Below the pieces are notes generated by a model. That model was not told the origin of the DNA and made no database searches. It was given only the letters and a program-made list of their open reading frames with translations. DNA of 64,000 bases from Aquarana catesbeiana. Lineage: Eukaryota; Chordata; Amphibia; Anura; Ranidae. Of the stretch, positions 10,600 through 22,161 are shown piece after piece (position 1 is the first letter of the stretch; every line of letters begins with the position of its first letter). The DNA lies in assembly GCF_042186555.1 (NCBI RefSeq), contig NC_133324.1:201468640-201532639 (forward strand). Direction: 5' to 3'. Position numbers and translations under genes: made by a program.

Positions 10600-12075
10600 A
10601 GGTGCTAAAATGGCAGGGCAGTACAAAACCCCCACAAATGACCCCATTTTGGAAAGTAGACACCCCAAGGAAATTGCTGAGAGGCATGTTGAGCCCATTG
10701 AATATTCATTTTTTTTGTCCCAAGTGATTGAATAATGACAAAAAAAAAAAAAAAAAATTACAAAAAGTTGTCACTAAATGATATATTGCTCACACAGGCC
10801 ATGGGCATATGTGGAATTGCACCCCAAAATACATTTAGCTGCTTCTCCTGAGTATGGGGATACCACATGTGTGGGACTTTTTGGGAGCCTAGCCGCATAC
10901 GGGGCCCCGAAAACCAATCACTGCCTTCAGGATTTCTAAGGGCGTACATTTTTGATTTTACTCCTCACTACCTATCACAGTTTTGAAGGCCATAAAATGC
11001 CCAGATGGCACAAACCCCCCCAAATGACCCCATTTTGGAAAGTAGAAACCCCAAGCTATTTGCTGAGAGGCATGTTGAGTCCATGGAATATTTTATATTT
11101 TGACACAAGTTGCGGGAAAGTGACAATTTATTATTTTTTTTTTTTTTTGCACAAAGTTGTCACTAAATGATATATTGCTCACACAGGTCATGGGCATATG
11201 TGGAATTGCACCCCAAAATACATTCTGCTGCTTCTCTTGAGTACGGGGATACCACATGTGTGGGACTTTTTAGGAGCCTAGCCGCGTACGGGACCCCGAA
11301 AACCAATCACCGCCTTCAGGATTTCTAAGGGTGTACATTTTTGATTTCACTCTTCACTGCCTATCACAGTTTCGGAGGTCATGGAATGCCCAGGTGGCAC
11401 AAACCCCCCCCAAATGACCCCATTTTGGAAAGTAGACACCCCAAGCTATTTGCTGAGAGGCATGGTGAGTATTTTGCAGCTCTCATTTGTTTTTGAAAAT
11501 GAAGAAAGACAAAAAAAAAAAATTTTTTTTTTCTTTTTTTAATTTTCAAAACTTTGTGACAAAAAGTGAGGTCTGCAAAATACTCACTATACCGCTCAGC
11601 AAATAGCTTTGGGTGTCTACTTTCCAAAATGGGGTCATTTGGGGGGGGGGGGTTTGTGCCACCTGGGCATTCCATGGCCTCCGAGACTGTGATAGGCAGT
11701 GAAGAGTGAAATCAAAAATTTACGCCCTTAGAAAGCCTGAAGGCGGTGCTTGGTTTTCGGGGTCCCATACGCGGCTAGGCTCCCAAAAAGTCTCACACAT
11801 GTGGTATCCCCGTACTCAGGAGAAGCAACAGAATGTATTTTGGGGTGTAATTTCACATATTCCCATGGCATGTTTGAGCAATATATAATTTAGTGACAAC
11901 TTTGTCCAAAAAAAAAAAAAAAAAATTTGTCTCTTTCCCGCAACTTGTGTCACAATATAAAATATTCCATGGACTCGACATGCCTCTCAGCAAATAGCTT
12001 GGGGTGTCTACTTTCCAAAATGGGGTCATTTGGGGGGGGTTTGAACTGTCCTGGCATTTTATGCACAACATTTAG
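10600..12075. repeat. Large internal inverted/tandem block of copy A
   Basis: A unit of about 380 bp containing CCATTTTGGAAAGTAGACAC and ATTTGCTGAGAGGCAT appears in forward orientation near 10640, 11025 and 11415. It appears inverted near 11600 and 11985 (CTTTCCAAAATGGGGTCATT). A poly-A/poly-T stretch around 11510-11535 lies near the turn. The block can fold into a very long hairpin. Several open frames of 60-100 codons are products of the repeat and are not genes. Confidence 0.88.
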
Positions 12076-13648
12076 AAGCTTATGTCACACATCACCCACT
12101 CTTCTAACCACTTGAAGACAAAGCCCTTTCTGACACTTTTTGATTACATGAAAAAATTATTTTTTTTTGCAAGAAAATTACTTTGAACCCCCACACATTA
12201 TATATTTTTTTAAAGCAAATGCCCTACAGATTAAAATGGTGGGTGTTTAATTTTTTTTTTCACACAGTATTTGCGCAGCGATTTTTCAAACGCATTTTTT
12301 GGGGAAAAAACACACTTTTTTACATTTTAATGCACTAAAACACACTATATTGCCCAAATGTTTGATGAAATAAAAAAGATGATCTTAGGCCGAGTACATG
12401 GATACCAAACATGACATGCTTTACAATTGCGCACAAACGTGCAGTGGCAACAAAATAAATACATTTTTAAAAGCCTTTAAAAGCCTTTACAGGTTACCAC
12501 TTTAGATTTACAGAGGAGGTCTACTGCTAAAATTACTGCCCTCGATCTGACCGTCGCGGTGATACCTCACATGCATGGTGCAATTGCTGTTTACATTTGA
12601 CGCCAGACCGACGCTTGCGTTCGCCTTAACGCGAGAGCAGGGGGGACAGGGGTGCTTTTTTTTTTTTTTTTTTTTTTTCTTTATTATTTTTTTGCTTTTT
12701 TATCTTATTTTAAAACTGTTCCTTTCATTTTTTTTTTTTTTTAATCATTTTTACTGTTATCTCAGGGAATGTAAATATCCCCTATGATAGCAATAGGTAG
12801 TGACAGGTACTCTTTTTTGAAAAAATTGGGGTCTATTAGACCCTAGATTTCTCCTCTGCCCTCAAAGCATCTGACCACACCAAGATTGGTGTGATAAAAT
12901 GCTTCCCCAATTTCCCAATGGCGCTATTTACATCCGGCGAAATCTAAGTCATAAAATGCTCGTAGCTTCCGGTTTCTTAGGCCATAGAGATGTTTGGAGC
13001 CACTCTGGTCTCTGATCAGCTCTATGGTCAGCTGGCTGAATCACCGGCTGCATTCTCAGGTTCCCTGTTGAGACAGGAGAGCCAGAGAAAAACACGGAAG
13101 ACGATGGGGGGGGGGGGCATTCTCTCCCACTGCTTGTAAAAGCAGTCTAGAGGCTAATTAGCTGCTAGGATTGCTTTTACATGAAAGCCGACCGCTGGCT
13201 GAAAAGAATGATACCAAGATGATACCTAAACCTGCAAGCATCATTCTGGTATAACCACTCAAAGTCGTGAATGCTGTACCTGAAGACAAAAAAATGGTTA
13301 ACAATAAAGCACAGTAAACGGTAAAGTATAAAAAATTGCATACCTGAAAAGCAAACATGATAAAACATAATAACAATAAAACATTGCAGAATAGAATACA
13401 GTAAAAAAGAGCAGAACAATAGAGAGAATAGAGAGAGAGAGAATAGAGAGAGAACAATAAAAAGACAACTATTATTTTTTATTTTATATTTTTGTTTGTG
13501 GTTTTTTTTTTTTTTTTTTTTACACTTTTTTTGTAACTGTAACTTTTATAACTGTAACCGGTTCCAGGTTCGGGTCTCTCAAAATGCGATGGCATCTTGG
13601 GAGACCCTGTGAAAGTGTGTCCTAGTCTGTGCAATGCTGTACCCTACG
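12076..13648. other. Interior of copy A, non-coding
   Basis: Contains poly-T tracts (12655-12690, 12728-12742 and 13502-13522). A short segment with GGAATGTAAATATCCCCTATG (12765-12785) has a distant relative near 63687. An A-rich GAGAGAATAGAGAG microsatellite lies near 13420-13455. Apparent minus-strand frames (13158-13457) are Leu/Phe-rich reads of A/T tracts and are rejected as genes. Confidence 0.6.
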
Positions 13649-14038
13649 CTAATACTCAGCTAGTGAATGGTAGCGTTCAAAACATTCACCAATGCAAAGA
13701 CCAGGATTGTCAGGACAGGAGGGACAATAATAGCGGGTGTCACGCCTATATCCGCGCTTGCTGCAGACACAACATCTTTTTTGGGGGGTTCGCTGGGTAG
13801 GGGTACTCGGGAGGACATAAAGAAAATGCCTCTCATGCAGCCGACTGCATTTGGTTGGGGATGTGAATGGGGGAAGTACGGGCGCTGCAGAAGTGGTGGG
13901 TTCCCAATTAGGATTGGCGAATGCAACAGGAAGGGCATTATGGGCACGACGGGCCTGTGTTTGTCTTCTTGGTGGCAGCGGGACACTATTTGTGCTTGCC
14001 ACCTCACCAGCTTGAACTGCACTTATGGGACTCGCCAC
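13649..14038 (-). pseudogene. piggyBac transposase C-terminal cysteine-rich domain, copy A
   Basis: A 129-codon minus-strand open frame. Its last 45 residues carry CX2C-X12-CX2C-X6-CX3CX4H (RCCVC, YYCPSC, GLCIGEC, RYH), preceded by RLHERHF and a Pro/Thr linker. This is the pattern of the piggyBac C-terminal cross-brace zinc finger, which in the family binds the transposon ends. The linker and RLxxRHF lead-in match the position just after the catalytic core in piggyBac-derived proteins. The first ~60 residues are not recognisable as transposase, and no DDD residues are present. The frame may be a leftover terminal exon or 3' end; whether it is expressed is unknown. Copy B preserves the same domain. 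Confidence 0.82.
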
Positions 14039-14096
14039 GTCACCAAGTGTTACTGCAGTGCTGGTTTGACTACGACCGGGGTGTACTAGGCCGCTG

Positions 14097-15170
14097 GCGC
14101 TTGCCAGTTCACCAAAACGCTACCAAAAAAACTGTTAACGATCGCAGGGATCAGGCCTGACTCTGCGAACGCTGCAGTTATGCGTTTAGTGTTTTGTAAG
14201 TGACAGTGATCGATCGATACTGCACTTGGGTGGGCTGGGCTGGGCCGGGCGGAGGGGCAAAACGCAGGTGCTAGCAGGTATCTGGGCTGATCCCACTAAC
14301 ACTGCGTTTTTGGGAACCCTAAACTGCTGGGGATGCCAGTATAGATCTGATCGGATCAGATCAGATATTGATCAGTTCAGATACTATACCACTAAGGGAG
14401 GTGTACGGTGCGTGCGTGGGTGTTAGCGCTACTGGCACTAACCTGACGCTGCCTGGGGCTGGTGCTTGCCAGTTCACCAGAACGCTACCAAAAAAACTGT
14501 TAGCGATCGCAGGGATCAGGCCTGACTCTGCGAACGCTGCAGTTATGCGTTTAGTGTTTTGTAAGTGACAGTGATCGATCGATACTGCACTTGGGTGGGC
14601 TGGGCCGGGCGGAGGGGCAAAACGCAGGTGCTAGCAGGTATCTGGGCTGATCCCGCTAACACTGCGTTTTTGGGAATCCTAAACTGCTGGGGACGCTAGT
14701 ATAGATCTGATCGGATCAGATATTGATCCGTACAGATACTATACCACTAAGGGAGGTGTACGGTGCGTGGGTGTTAGCACTACTGGCACTAACCTGACGC
14801 TGCCTGGGGCTGGTGCTTGCCATTTCACCAAAACGCTACCAAAAAAACTGTTAGCGATCGCAGGGATCAGGCCTGACTCTGCGAACGCTGCAGTTATGCG
14901 TTTAGTGTTTTGTAAGTGACCGTGATCGATCGATACTGCACTTGGGTGGGCTGGGCCGAGCCGGGCGGAGGGGCAAAACGCAGGTGCTAGCAGGTATCTG
15001 GGCTGATCCCGCTAACACTGTGTTTTTGGGAACCCTAAACTGCTGGGGACGCTAGTATAGATCTGATCGGATCAGATATTGATCCGTACAGATACTATAC
15101 TACTAAGGGAGGCGTATGCTGCGTGCGTGGGTGTTAGCAGTACTGGCGCTAATCTGACGCTGCCTGGGGC
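14097..15170. repeat. Three tandem units of about 360 bp in copy A
   Basis: Units begin near 14097, 14460 and 14815. Each holds CTGTTAGCGATCGCAGGGAT (first unit with one change), TGATCGATCGATACTGCAC, GGCAAAACGCAGGTGCTAGC and, except for an expanded first unit, the palindrome ATCTGATCGGATCAGAT. A shortened fourth part runs into the right end. Dense palindromic GATC-containing words could be protein-binding sites; that is inference. Confidence 0.9.
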
Positions 15171-16069
15171 GACGCATATCACCGCCGGGCGATCAGGGGG
15201 CTAAATCTTTATTCGGTAATAAACGGCGGGTGCCCTGACACTATAAAAAATAAACAAACTAACCAGCGTCACCCGTAACGGTTATACAGTGATCAGTGGT
15301 GAAAGGGTTAACTAGGGGGCAATCAAGGGGTTAAAACATTTATTAGATAGTATATGGGGGTCCCTGACGCTATAAAACGCTGACGGCGAACCTAAATATT
15401 TACCTCACTAACTAGCGTCACCAGCGACACTAATACAGCGATCAGAAAAATGATCGCTTAGCGACACTGGTGACGGGGGGTGATCAAGGGGTTAAAACTT
15501 TATTAGGGGGGGTTAGGGGGGTATCCTAGACCTAAAGGGGGCCTAACACTCACTGCCCTAACACTGTAACTGTCACAAACTGACACCAATACAGTAATCA
15601 GAAAAAAAAAAAAAAAAAACCTGCTTGGTGTCAGTTTGTGACAGGGGGGGGGTGATTGGGGGGGGATCTGGGGCGATCGGGGGGGGGGATCGGGGTGTTT
15701 TGTGTGCCTGGCATGTTCTACTGTGTGTGTGTGTGTTGTGCACTCACATTGCAGTCTTCTCTCCTCGGCCCGGAACGGAAAATACCGAGCCGAGGAGAGA
15801 TGACATCATTTCCTCTGCCTCTGTGTACAATACAGAGGCAGGGAAATGATCCCATTGGCTGGGAGCAATCGCGAGGGGGGGGGCCACGAATGGATGGCCT
15901 CCCCCTCACCACCGATCGCCGGGGGAGATTTGCCGACCGCCGCAGGCACCGGGGGGGGGGGTCCGATCGGACCCCCCACCCGCGGGCAGGCAAGGATGTA
16001 CCTGTAAGTCCTTTTGCCTGCCCGTGCCGCTCTGTCGACGTATATAGTCGTGCGGCGGTCGGCAAGTGG
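15171..16069. other. Right end region of copy A
   Basis: Contains GTCACC/GGTGAC pairs and AGCGATCA words, then an inverted pair around a poly-A (GTCACAAACTGACACC and GGTGTCAGTTTGTGACAG, 15571-15643). Further in are G-rich runs and CTCGGCTCGGTAT-type words in inverted arrangement (15761-15800). It ends GGTCGGCAAGTGG before TTAA. The apparent 159-codon and 132-codon frames overlap on opposite strands and have no recognisable motifs. Confidence 0.6.
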
Positions 16070-16073
16070 TTAA

Positions 16074-16248
16074 ATATTGGTGCTGCATTGGCTTTTCTCC
16101 AATCAGCTGGTACCATTCTAGTCAGTAAAAATTAGGAATAATGGTCCTGTCAATTACTTGACTGATTTCCCTAAGTATCCTCGTGTGCAAGCTATCTGTG
16201 GTTTATTAATGTTAAGTTTCCCAAGTCTAATTTCAATTCTGTCCACTG
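16074..16248 (-). pseudogene. CR1-type LINE, RT N-terminal region (fragment 2 of 4)
   Basis: The minus strand encodes LTVDRIEIRLGKLN at the start and, after indels, VPADWRKANAAPIF, the conserved start of the RT domain in CR1-group LINEs. It is sandwiched between copies A and B of the piggyBac-like element, each inserted at TTAA. Both junctions rejoin LINE coding frame when the inserts are removed on paper: QEAPPR to LTVDR on one side, and PIF to KKGPKY on the other. Confidence 0.85.
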
Positions 16249-16689
16249 TTAACCACTTGAGCCCCGGACCATTATGCTGCCTAAGGACCAGAGGTCTTTT
16301 TCCAATTTGGCACTGCGTCGCTTTAACTGCTAATTGCGCGGTTATGCAATGCTGTACCCAAACGAAATTTGCGTCCTTTTCTTCCCACAAATAGAGCTTT
16401 CTTTTGATGGTATTTGATCACTTCTGCAGTTTTTATTTTTTGCGCTATAAACGGAAAAAGACCGAAAATTTTGAAAAAAAATGATATTTTCTACTTTTTG
16501 TTATAAAAAAAATCCAATAAACTCAATTTTAGTCATACATTTAGGCCAAAATGTATTCGGCCACATGTCTTTGGTAAAAAAAATGTCAATAAGCGTATAT
16601 TTATTGGTTTGCGCAAAAGTTATAGCGTCTACAAACTAGGGTACATTTTCTGGAATTTACACAGCTTTTAGTTTATGACTGCCTATGTC

Positions 16690-18165
16690 ATTTCTTGAGG
16701 TGCTAAAATGGCAGGGCAGTACAAAACCCCCCCAAATGACCCCATTTTGGAAAGTAGACACCCCAAGGAAATTGCTGATAGGCATGTTGAACCCATTGAA
16801 TATTTATTTTTTTTGTCCCAAGTGATTGAATAATGACAAAAAAAAAAAAAAAAAAATATTTACAAAAAGTTGTCACTAAATGATATATTGCTCACACAGG
16901 CCATGGGCCTATGTGGAATTGCACCCCAAAATATATTCAGCTACTTCTCCTGAGTACGGGGATACCACATGTGTGGGACTTTTTGGGAGCCTAGCCGCGT
17001 ATGGGACCCCGAAAACCAATCACCGCCTTCAGGATTTCTAAGGGTGTAACTTTTTGATTTCACTCTTCACTGCCTATCACAGTTTCGGAGGCCATGGAAT
17101 GCCCAGGTGGCACAACCCCCCCCCAAATGACCCCATTTTGGAAAGTAGACACCCCAAGCTATTTGCTGAGAGGCATATTGAGTCCATGGAATATTTTATA
17201 TTTTGACACAAGTTGCGGGAAAGTGACACTTTTTTTTTTTTTTTTTTGCACAAAGTTGTCACTAAATGATATATTGCTCACACAGGCCATGGGCCTATGT
17301 GGAATTGCACCCCAAAATACATTTAGCTGCTTCTCCTGAGTATGGGGATACCACATGTGTGGGACTTTTTGGGAGCCTAGCCGCGTACGGGGCCCCGAAA
17401 ACCAATCACCGCCTTCAGCGTTTTTAAGGGCGTGAATTTTTGATTTTACTCTTCACTGCCTAACACCGTTTCGGAGGCCATGGAATGCCCAGGTGGCACA
17501 AACCCCCCCCAAATGACCCCATTTTGGAAAGTAGACACCCCAAGCTATTTGCTGAGAGGCATGGTGAGTATTTTGCAGCTCTCATTTGTTTTTGAAAATG
17601 AAGAAAGACAAGAAAAAACTTTTTTTTTTTTTCTTTTTTCAAATTTCAAAACTTTGTGACAAAAAGTGAGGTCTGCAAAATACTCACTATACCTCTCAGC
17701 AAATAGCTTGGGGTGTCTACTTTCCAAAATGGGGTCATTTGGGGGGGTTTTGTGCCACCTGGGCATTCCATGGCCTCCGAAACTGTGATAGGCAGTGAAG
17801 AGTGAAATCAAAAATTCACGCCCCTTAGAAAGCCTGAAGGCGGTGCTTGGTTTTCGGGGTCCCGTACACGGCTAGGCTCCCAAAAAGTCTCACACATATG
17901 GTATCCCCGTACTCAGGAGAAGCAGCAGAATGTATTTTGGGGTGTAATTTCACATATTCCCATGGCATGTTTGAGCAATATATCATTTAGTGACAACTTT
18001 GTGCAAAAAAAAAAAAAAAAAAAAAAAAATTTGTCTCTTTCCCGCAACTTGTGTCGCAATATAAAATATTCCATGGACTCGACATGCCTCTCAGCAAATA
18101 CCTTGGGGTGTCTACTTTCCAAAATGGGGTCATTTGGGGGGGTTTTGAACTGTCCTGGCATTTTA
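16690..18165. repeat. Large internal inverted/tandem block of copy B
   Basis: Same organisation as 10600-12075: forward units near 16735, 17125 and 17515, inverted units near 17705 and 18095. Poly-A/T runs sit between units (16838-16858, 17230-17248, 18005-18029). Open frames here are repeat artefacts. Confidence 0.88.
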
Positions 18166-19738
18166 TGCACAACATTTAGAAGCTTATGTCACACATCACC
18201 CACTCTTCTAACCACTTGAAGTCAAAGCCCTTTCTGACACTTATTTTTTACATGAAAAAGTTTTTTTTTTTTGCAAGAAAATTACTTTGAACCCCCAAAC
18301 ATTATATATTTTTTTAAAGCAAATGCCCTACAGATTAAAATGGTGGGTGTTTCATTTTTTTTTTCACACAGTATTTGCGCAGCGATTTTTCAAACGCATT
18401 TTTTGGGGAAAAAACACACTTTTTTAAATTTTAATGCACTAAAACACACTATATTGCCCAAATGTTTGATGAAATAAAAAAGATGATCTTAGACCGAGTA
18501 CATGGATACCAAACATGACATGCTTTACAATTGCGCACAAACGTGCAGTGGCAACAAAATAAATACATTTTTAAAAGCCTTTAAAAGCCTTTACAGGTTA
18601 CCACTTTAGATCTACAGAGGAGGTCTACTGCAAAAATTACTGCCCTCGATCTGACCTTCGCGGCGATACCTCACATGCATGGTGCAATTGCTGTTTACGT
18701 TTGACGACAGACCGCCGCTTGCGTTCGCCTTAGCGCAAGAGCAGGGGGCGACAGGGGTGCTTTTTTTTTTTTTTTTTTTTTTCTTTATTATTTTTTTGCT
18801 TTTTTATCTTATTTTTAAACTGTTCCTTTCATTTTTTTTTTTTTTTAATCATTTTTATTGTTATCTCGGGGAATGTAAATATCCCCTATGATAGCAATAG
18901 GTAGTGACAGGTACTCTTTTTTGAAAAAATTGGGGTCTATTAGACCCTAGATCTCTCCTCTGCCCTCAAAGCATCTGACCACACCAAGATCGGTGTGATA
19001 AAATGCTTCCCCAATTTCCCAATGGCGCTATTTACATCCGGCGAAATCTAAGTCATAAAATGCTCGTAGCTTCCGGTTTCTTAGGCCATAGAGATGTTTG
19101 GAGCCACTCTTGTCTCTGATCAGCTCTATGGTCAGCTGGCTGAATCACCGGCTGCATTCTCAGGTTCCCTGTTGAGACAGGAGAGCCAGAGAAAAACACG
19201 GAAGACGGTGGGGGGGGGGGGCATTCCCTCCCACGGCTTGTAAAGGCAGTCTAGAGGCTAATTAGCCGCTAGGATTGCTTTTACATGAAAGCCGACCGCT
19301 GGCTGAAAAGAATGATACCAAGATGATACCTAAACCTGCAGGCATCATTCTGGTATAACCACTCAAAGTTGTGAATGGCGTACCTGAAGACAAAAAAATG
19401 GTTAACAATAAAGCACAGTAAACAATAAAGTATAAATAATTACATACCTGAAAAACAAACATGATAAAACATAATAACAATAACAATAACAATAAAACAC
19501 TGCAGAATAGAATACAGTAAAAAAAGAGCAGAACAATAGAGAGAGAGAATAGAGAGAGAGAACAATAAAACGACAACTATTTTTTTTTATTTTATATATA
19601 TTTTTTTTTTTTTTACACTTTTTTTGTAACTAACTTTTATAACTGTAACCGGTTCCAGGTTCGGGTCTCTCAAAATGCGATGGCATCTTGGGAGACCCTG
19701 TGAAAGTGTGCCTAGTCTGTGCAATGCTGTACCCTACG
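18166..19738. other. Interior of copy B, non-coding
   Basis: Equivalent to 12076-13648 of copy A, with the same poly-T tracts (18761-18783, 18832-18846) and a GAGAGAGAATAGAGAG microsatellite near 19539-19562. No gene is seen. Confidence 0.6.
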
Positions 19739-19996
19739 CTAATACTCAACTAGTGTATGGTAGCGTTCAAAACATTCACCAATGCAAAGACCAGGATTGT
19801 CAGGACAGAAGGGACAATAATAGCGGGTGTCACGCCTATATCCGCGTTTGCTGCAGACACAACATCTTTTTGGGGGGGGTTCGTTGGGTAGGGGTACTCG
19901 GGAGCACATAAAAATGCCTCTCATGCAGCCGACTGCATTTCGTTGGGGGATGTGAATGGGGGAAGTACGGGCGCTGCAGAAGTGGTGGGTTCCCAA
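19739..19996 (-). pseudogene. piggyBac transposase C-terminal cysteine-rich domain, copy B
   Basis: An 85-codon minus-strand frame ending in the same zinc-finger pattern as copy A. It keeps every Cys and the His (RCCVC, YYCPFC, GLCIGEC, RYH). It differs from A by a few substitutions (S to F, S to T, A to V near the end) and by a frameshift upstream, so the N-terminal lead-in is read differently. Stops are absent across the domain in both copies while the flanking lead-in has shifted frame. This may mean either recent shared ancestry or some constraint on the domain; the sequence alone cannot decide. Confidence 0.8.
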
Positions 19997-20187
19997 TTAG
20001 GATTGGCGAATGCAGCAGGAAGGGCACTATGGGCACGACGGGCCTGTGTTTGTCTTTTTGGTGGCAGCGGGACACTACTTGTGCTTGTCACCTCACCAGC
20101 TTGAACTGCACTTATGGGACTCGCCACGTCACCAAGTGTTACTGCAGTGCTGGTTTGACTACGACCGGGGTGTACTAGGCCGCTGGT

Positions 20188-21250
20188 GCTTGCCAGTTCA
20201 ATAAAAAGCTTCCAAAAAAACTGTTAGCGATCGCAGGGATCAGGCCTGACTCTGCGAACGCTGCAGTTATGCGTTTAGTGTTTTGTAAGTGACAGTGATC
20301 GATCGATACTGCACTTGGGTGGGCTGGACTGGGCCGGGCGGAGGGGCAAAACGCAGGTGCTAGCAGGTATCTGGGTTGATCCCGCTAACACTGCGTTTTT
20401 GGGAACCCTAAACTGCTGGGGACGCTAGTATAGATCTGATCTGATCGGATCAGATATTGATCCGTTCAGATACTATACCACTAAAGGAGGCGTATGCTGC
20501 GTGCGTGGGTGTTAGTGGTACTGGCGCTAACCTGACGCTGCCTGGGGCCGGTGCTTGCTAGTTCACCAAAATGCTACCAAAAAAACTGTTAGCGATCGCA
20601 GGGATCAGGCCTGACTCTGCGAACGCTGCAGTTATGCGTTTAGTGCCTTGTAAGTGTCAGTGATCGATCGATACTGCACTTGGGTGGGCTGGGCTGGGCC
20701 GGGCGGAGGGGCACAACGCAGGTGCTAGCAGGTATCTGGGCTGATCCCGCTAACACTGCGTTTTTGGGAACCCTAAACTGCTGGGGACGCTAGTATAGAT
20801 CTGATCGGATCAGATATTGATCCGATCAGATACTATACCACTAAGGGAGGTGTACGGTGCGTGCGTGGGTGTTAGCGGTACTGGCGCTAATCTGACGCTG
20901 CCTGGTGCTTGCTTGCCAGTTCACCAAAATGCTACCAAAAAAACTGTTAGCGATCGCAGGGATCAGGCCTGACTCTGCGAACGCTGCAGTTATGCGTTTA
21001 GTGTTTTGTAAGTGACAGTGATCGATCGATACTGCACTTGGGTGGGCTGGGCGGAGGGGCAAAACGCAGGTGCTAGCGGGTATCTGGGCTGATCCCGCTA
21101 ACACTGTGTTTTTGGGAACCCTAAACTGCTGGGGACGCTAGTATAGATCTGATTAGATCAGATATTGATCCGATCAGATACTATACCACTAAGGGAGGCG
21201 CATGCTGCGTGCGTGGGTGTTAGCGGTACTGGCGCTAATCTGACGCTGCC
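20188..21250. repeat. Three tandem units of about 355 bp in copy B
   Basis: Counterpart of 14097-15170, with units starting near 20188, 20545 and 20900. Each holds CTGTTAGCGATCGCAGGGAT and TGATCGATCGATACTGCAC. The GATC-palindrome segment is present in all units with small differences in length. Confidence 0.9.
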
Positions 21251-22157
21251 TGGGGCGACGCATATCACCGCCGGGCGATCAGGGGGCTAAACCTTTATTA
21301 GGTAATAAATGGCGGGTGCCCTGACACTATAAAAAATAAACGAACTAACCTGCGTCACCCGTAACGGTTATACGGTGATCAGTGGTGAAAGGGTTAACTA
21401 GGGGGCAATCAAGGGGTTAAAACATTTATTAGGTAGTATATGGGGGTCCCTGTCACTATAAAACGCTGACGGCGAACCTAAATATTTACCTCACTAACTA
21501 GCGTCACCAGCGACACTAATACAGCGATCAGAAAAATGATCGCTTAGCAACACTGGTGACAGGGGGTGATCAAGGGGTTAAAACTTTATTAGGGGGGGTT
21601 AGGGGGGTACCCTAGACCTAAAGGGGGGTAATACTAACTGTCCCAACACTGTAACTGTCACAAACTGACACTATGCAGTAATCAGAAAAAAAAAAAAAAA
21701 AAAAAAAACCTGCTGGTGTCAGTTTGTGACAGGGGGGGGGGGTGATTGGGGGGGGGTCGGGGGGCGATCGGGGGGGGGATCGGGGTGTTTTGTATGCCTG
21801 GCATGTTCTACTGTGTGTGTGTGTGTTGTGCACTCACATTGATGTCTTCTCCCCTCGGCGCTGGAACGGAAAATACCGAGCCGAGGGGAGATGACATCAT
21901 TTCCTTTGCTGCTGTTTAGCATACAGCAGCAAAGGAGTGTTCCCATTGGCCGGCGGCGATCGCGAGGGGGGGGCCACGAACGGATGGCCTCCCCCTCATC
22001 TCGGATCGCCGGGGAACAGAACGGGACCGCTTCGGGCACCGGGGGGGGGTCCGATCGGACCCCCCACCCGCGAGAGGCAAATCACGTACATGTACGTGAT
22101 TTTGCCTGCCCGTGCCGCCTTGCCGACGTAAATCGGCGTTAGGCGGTCCTTAAGTGG
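21251..22157. other. Right end region of copy B
   Basis: Same inverted GTCACAAACTGACAC / GTGTCAGTTTGTGACAG pair around poly-A (21657-21732), G-runs, and ACGTACATGTACGT palindrome (22085-22098) before the CTTAAGTGG end. No coding signal. Confidence 0.6.
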
Positions 22158-22161
22158 TTAA

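Larger units (their letters stand above)
10154..16069. mobile_element. Large piggyBac-like element, copy A
   Basis: TTAA lies on both sides (10150-10153 and 16070-16073). The ends are CCACTTCAGCCCCGG on the left and CGGCAAGTGG on the right, inverted in the outer CCACTT. The element is 5916 bp. From the left it contains an A/T-rich block, a large inverted arrangement (10600-12075), a region with poly-T tracts, a piggyBac transposase C-terminal domain on the minus strand (13649-14038), three tandem units of about 360 bp (14097-15170) and a GC-rich right end. TTAA target duplication and the cysteine-rich domain together identify the piggyBac superfamily. No catalytic DDD domain is seen, so it is non-autonomous. 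Copy B (16253-22157) has the same layout. Confidence 0.88.
16253..22157. mobile_element. Large piggyBac-like element, copy B
   Basis: TTAA at 16249-16252 and 22158-22161. The ends are CCACTTGAGCCCCGG and CTTAAGTGG. It is 5905 bp and co-linear with copy A in the same orientation, including the inverted block, poly-T tracts, zinc-finger frame and 360-bp units. Visible differences from copy A are scattered substitutions and small indels. It is inserted in the same LINE only about 175 bp of LINE sequence away from copy A, but at a different TTAA. It is therefore an independent insertion rather than a tandem duplication of one locus. Confidence 0.88.

Noticed and set aside
12575..13457. Frames rich in Phe/Leu on both strands in copy A (and counterparts in copy B)
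   Set aside because: They are translations of poly-T/poly-A tracts and simple repeats.
13667..14089. 140-codon plus-strand frame
   Set aside because: It is antisense to the piggyBac zinc-finger domain; its Cys/Gly pattern mirrors the true minus-strand frame.
15656..16135. Overlapping 159-codon (+) and 132-codon (-) frames
   Set aside because: The plus frame is low-complexity G-rich sequence. In the minus frame only the first residues (VPADWRKANAAPIF) are real LINE text; the rest is element sequence past the insertion point.
10154..22157. Copies A and B as an assembly duplication of one element
   Set aside because: They sit at different TTAA sites with different LINE flanks that both rejoin in frame, and they differ by scattered substitutions and indels.
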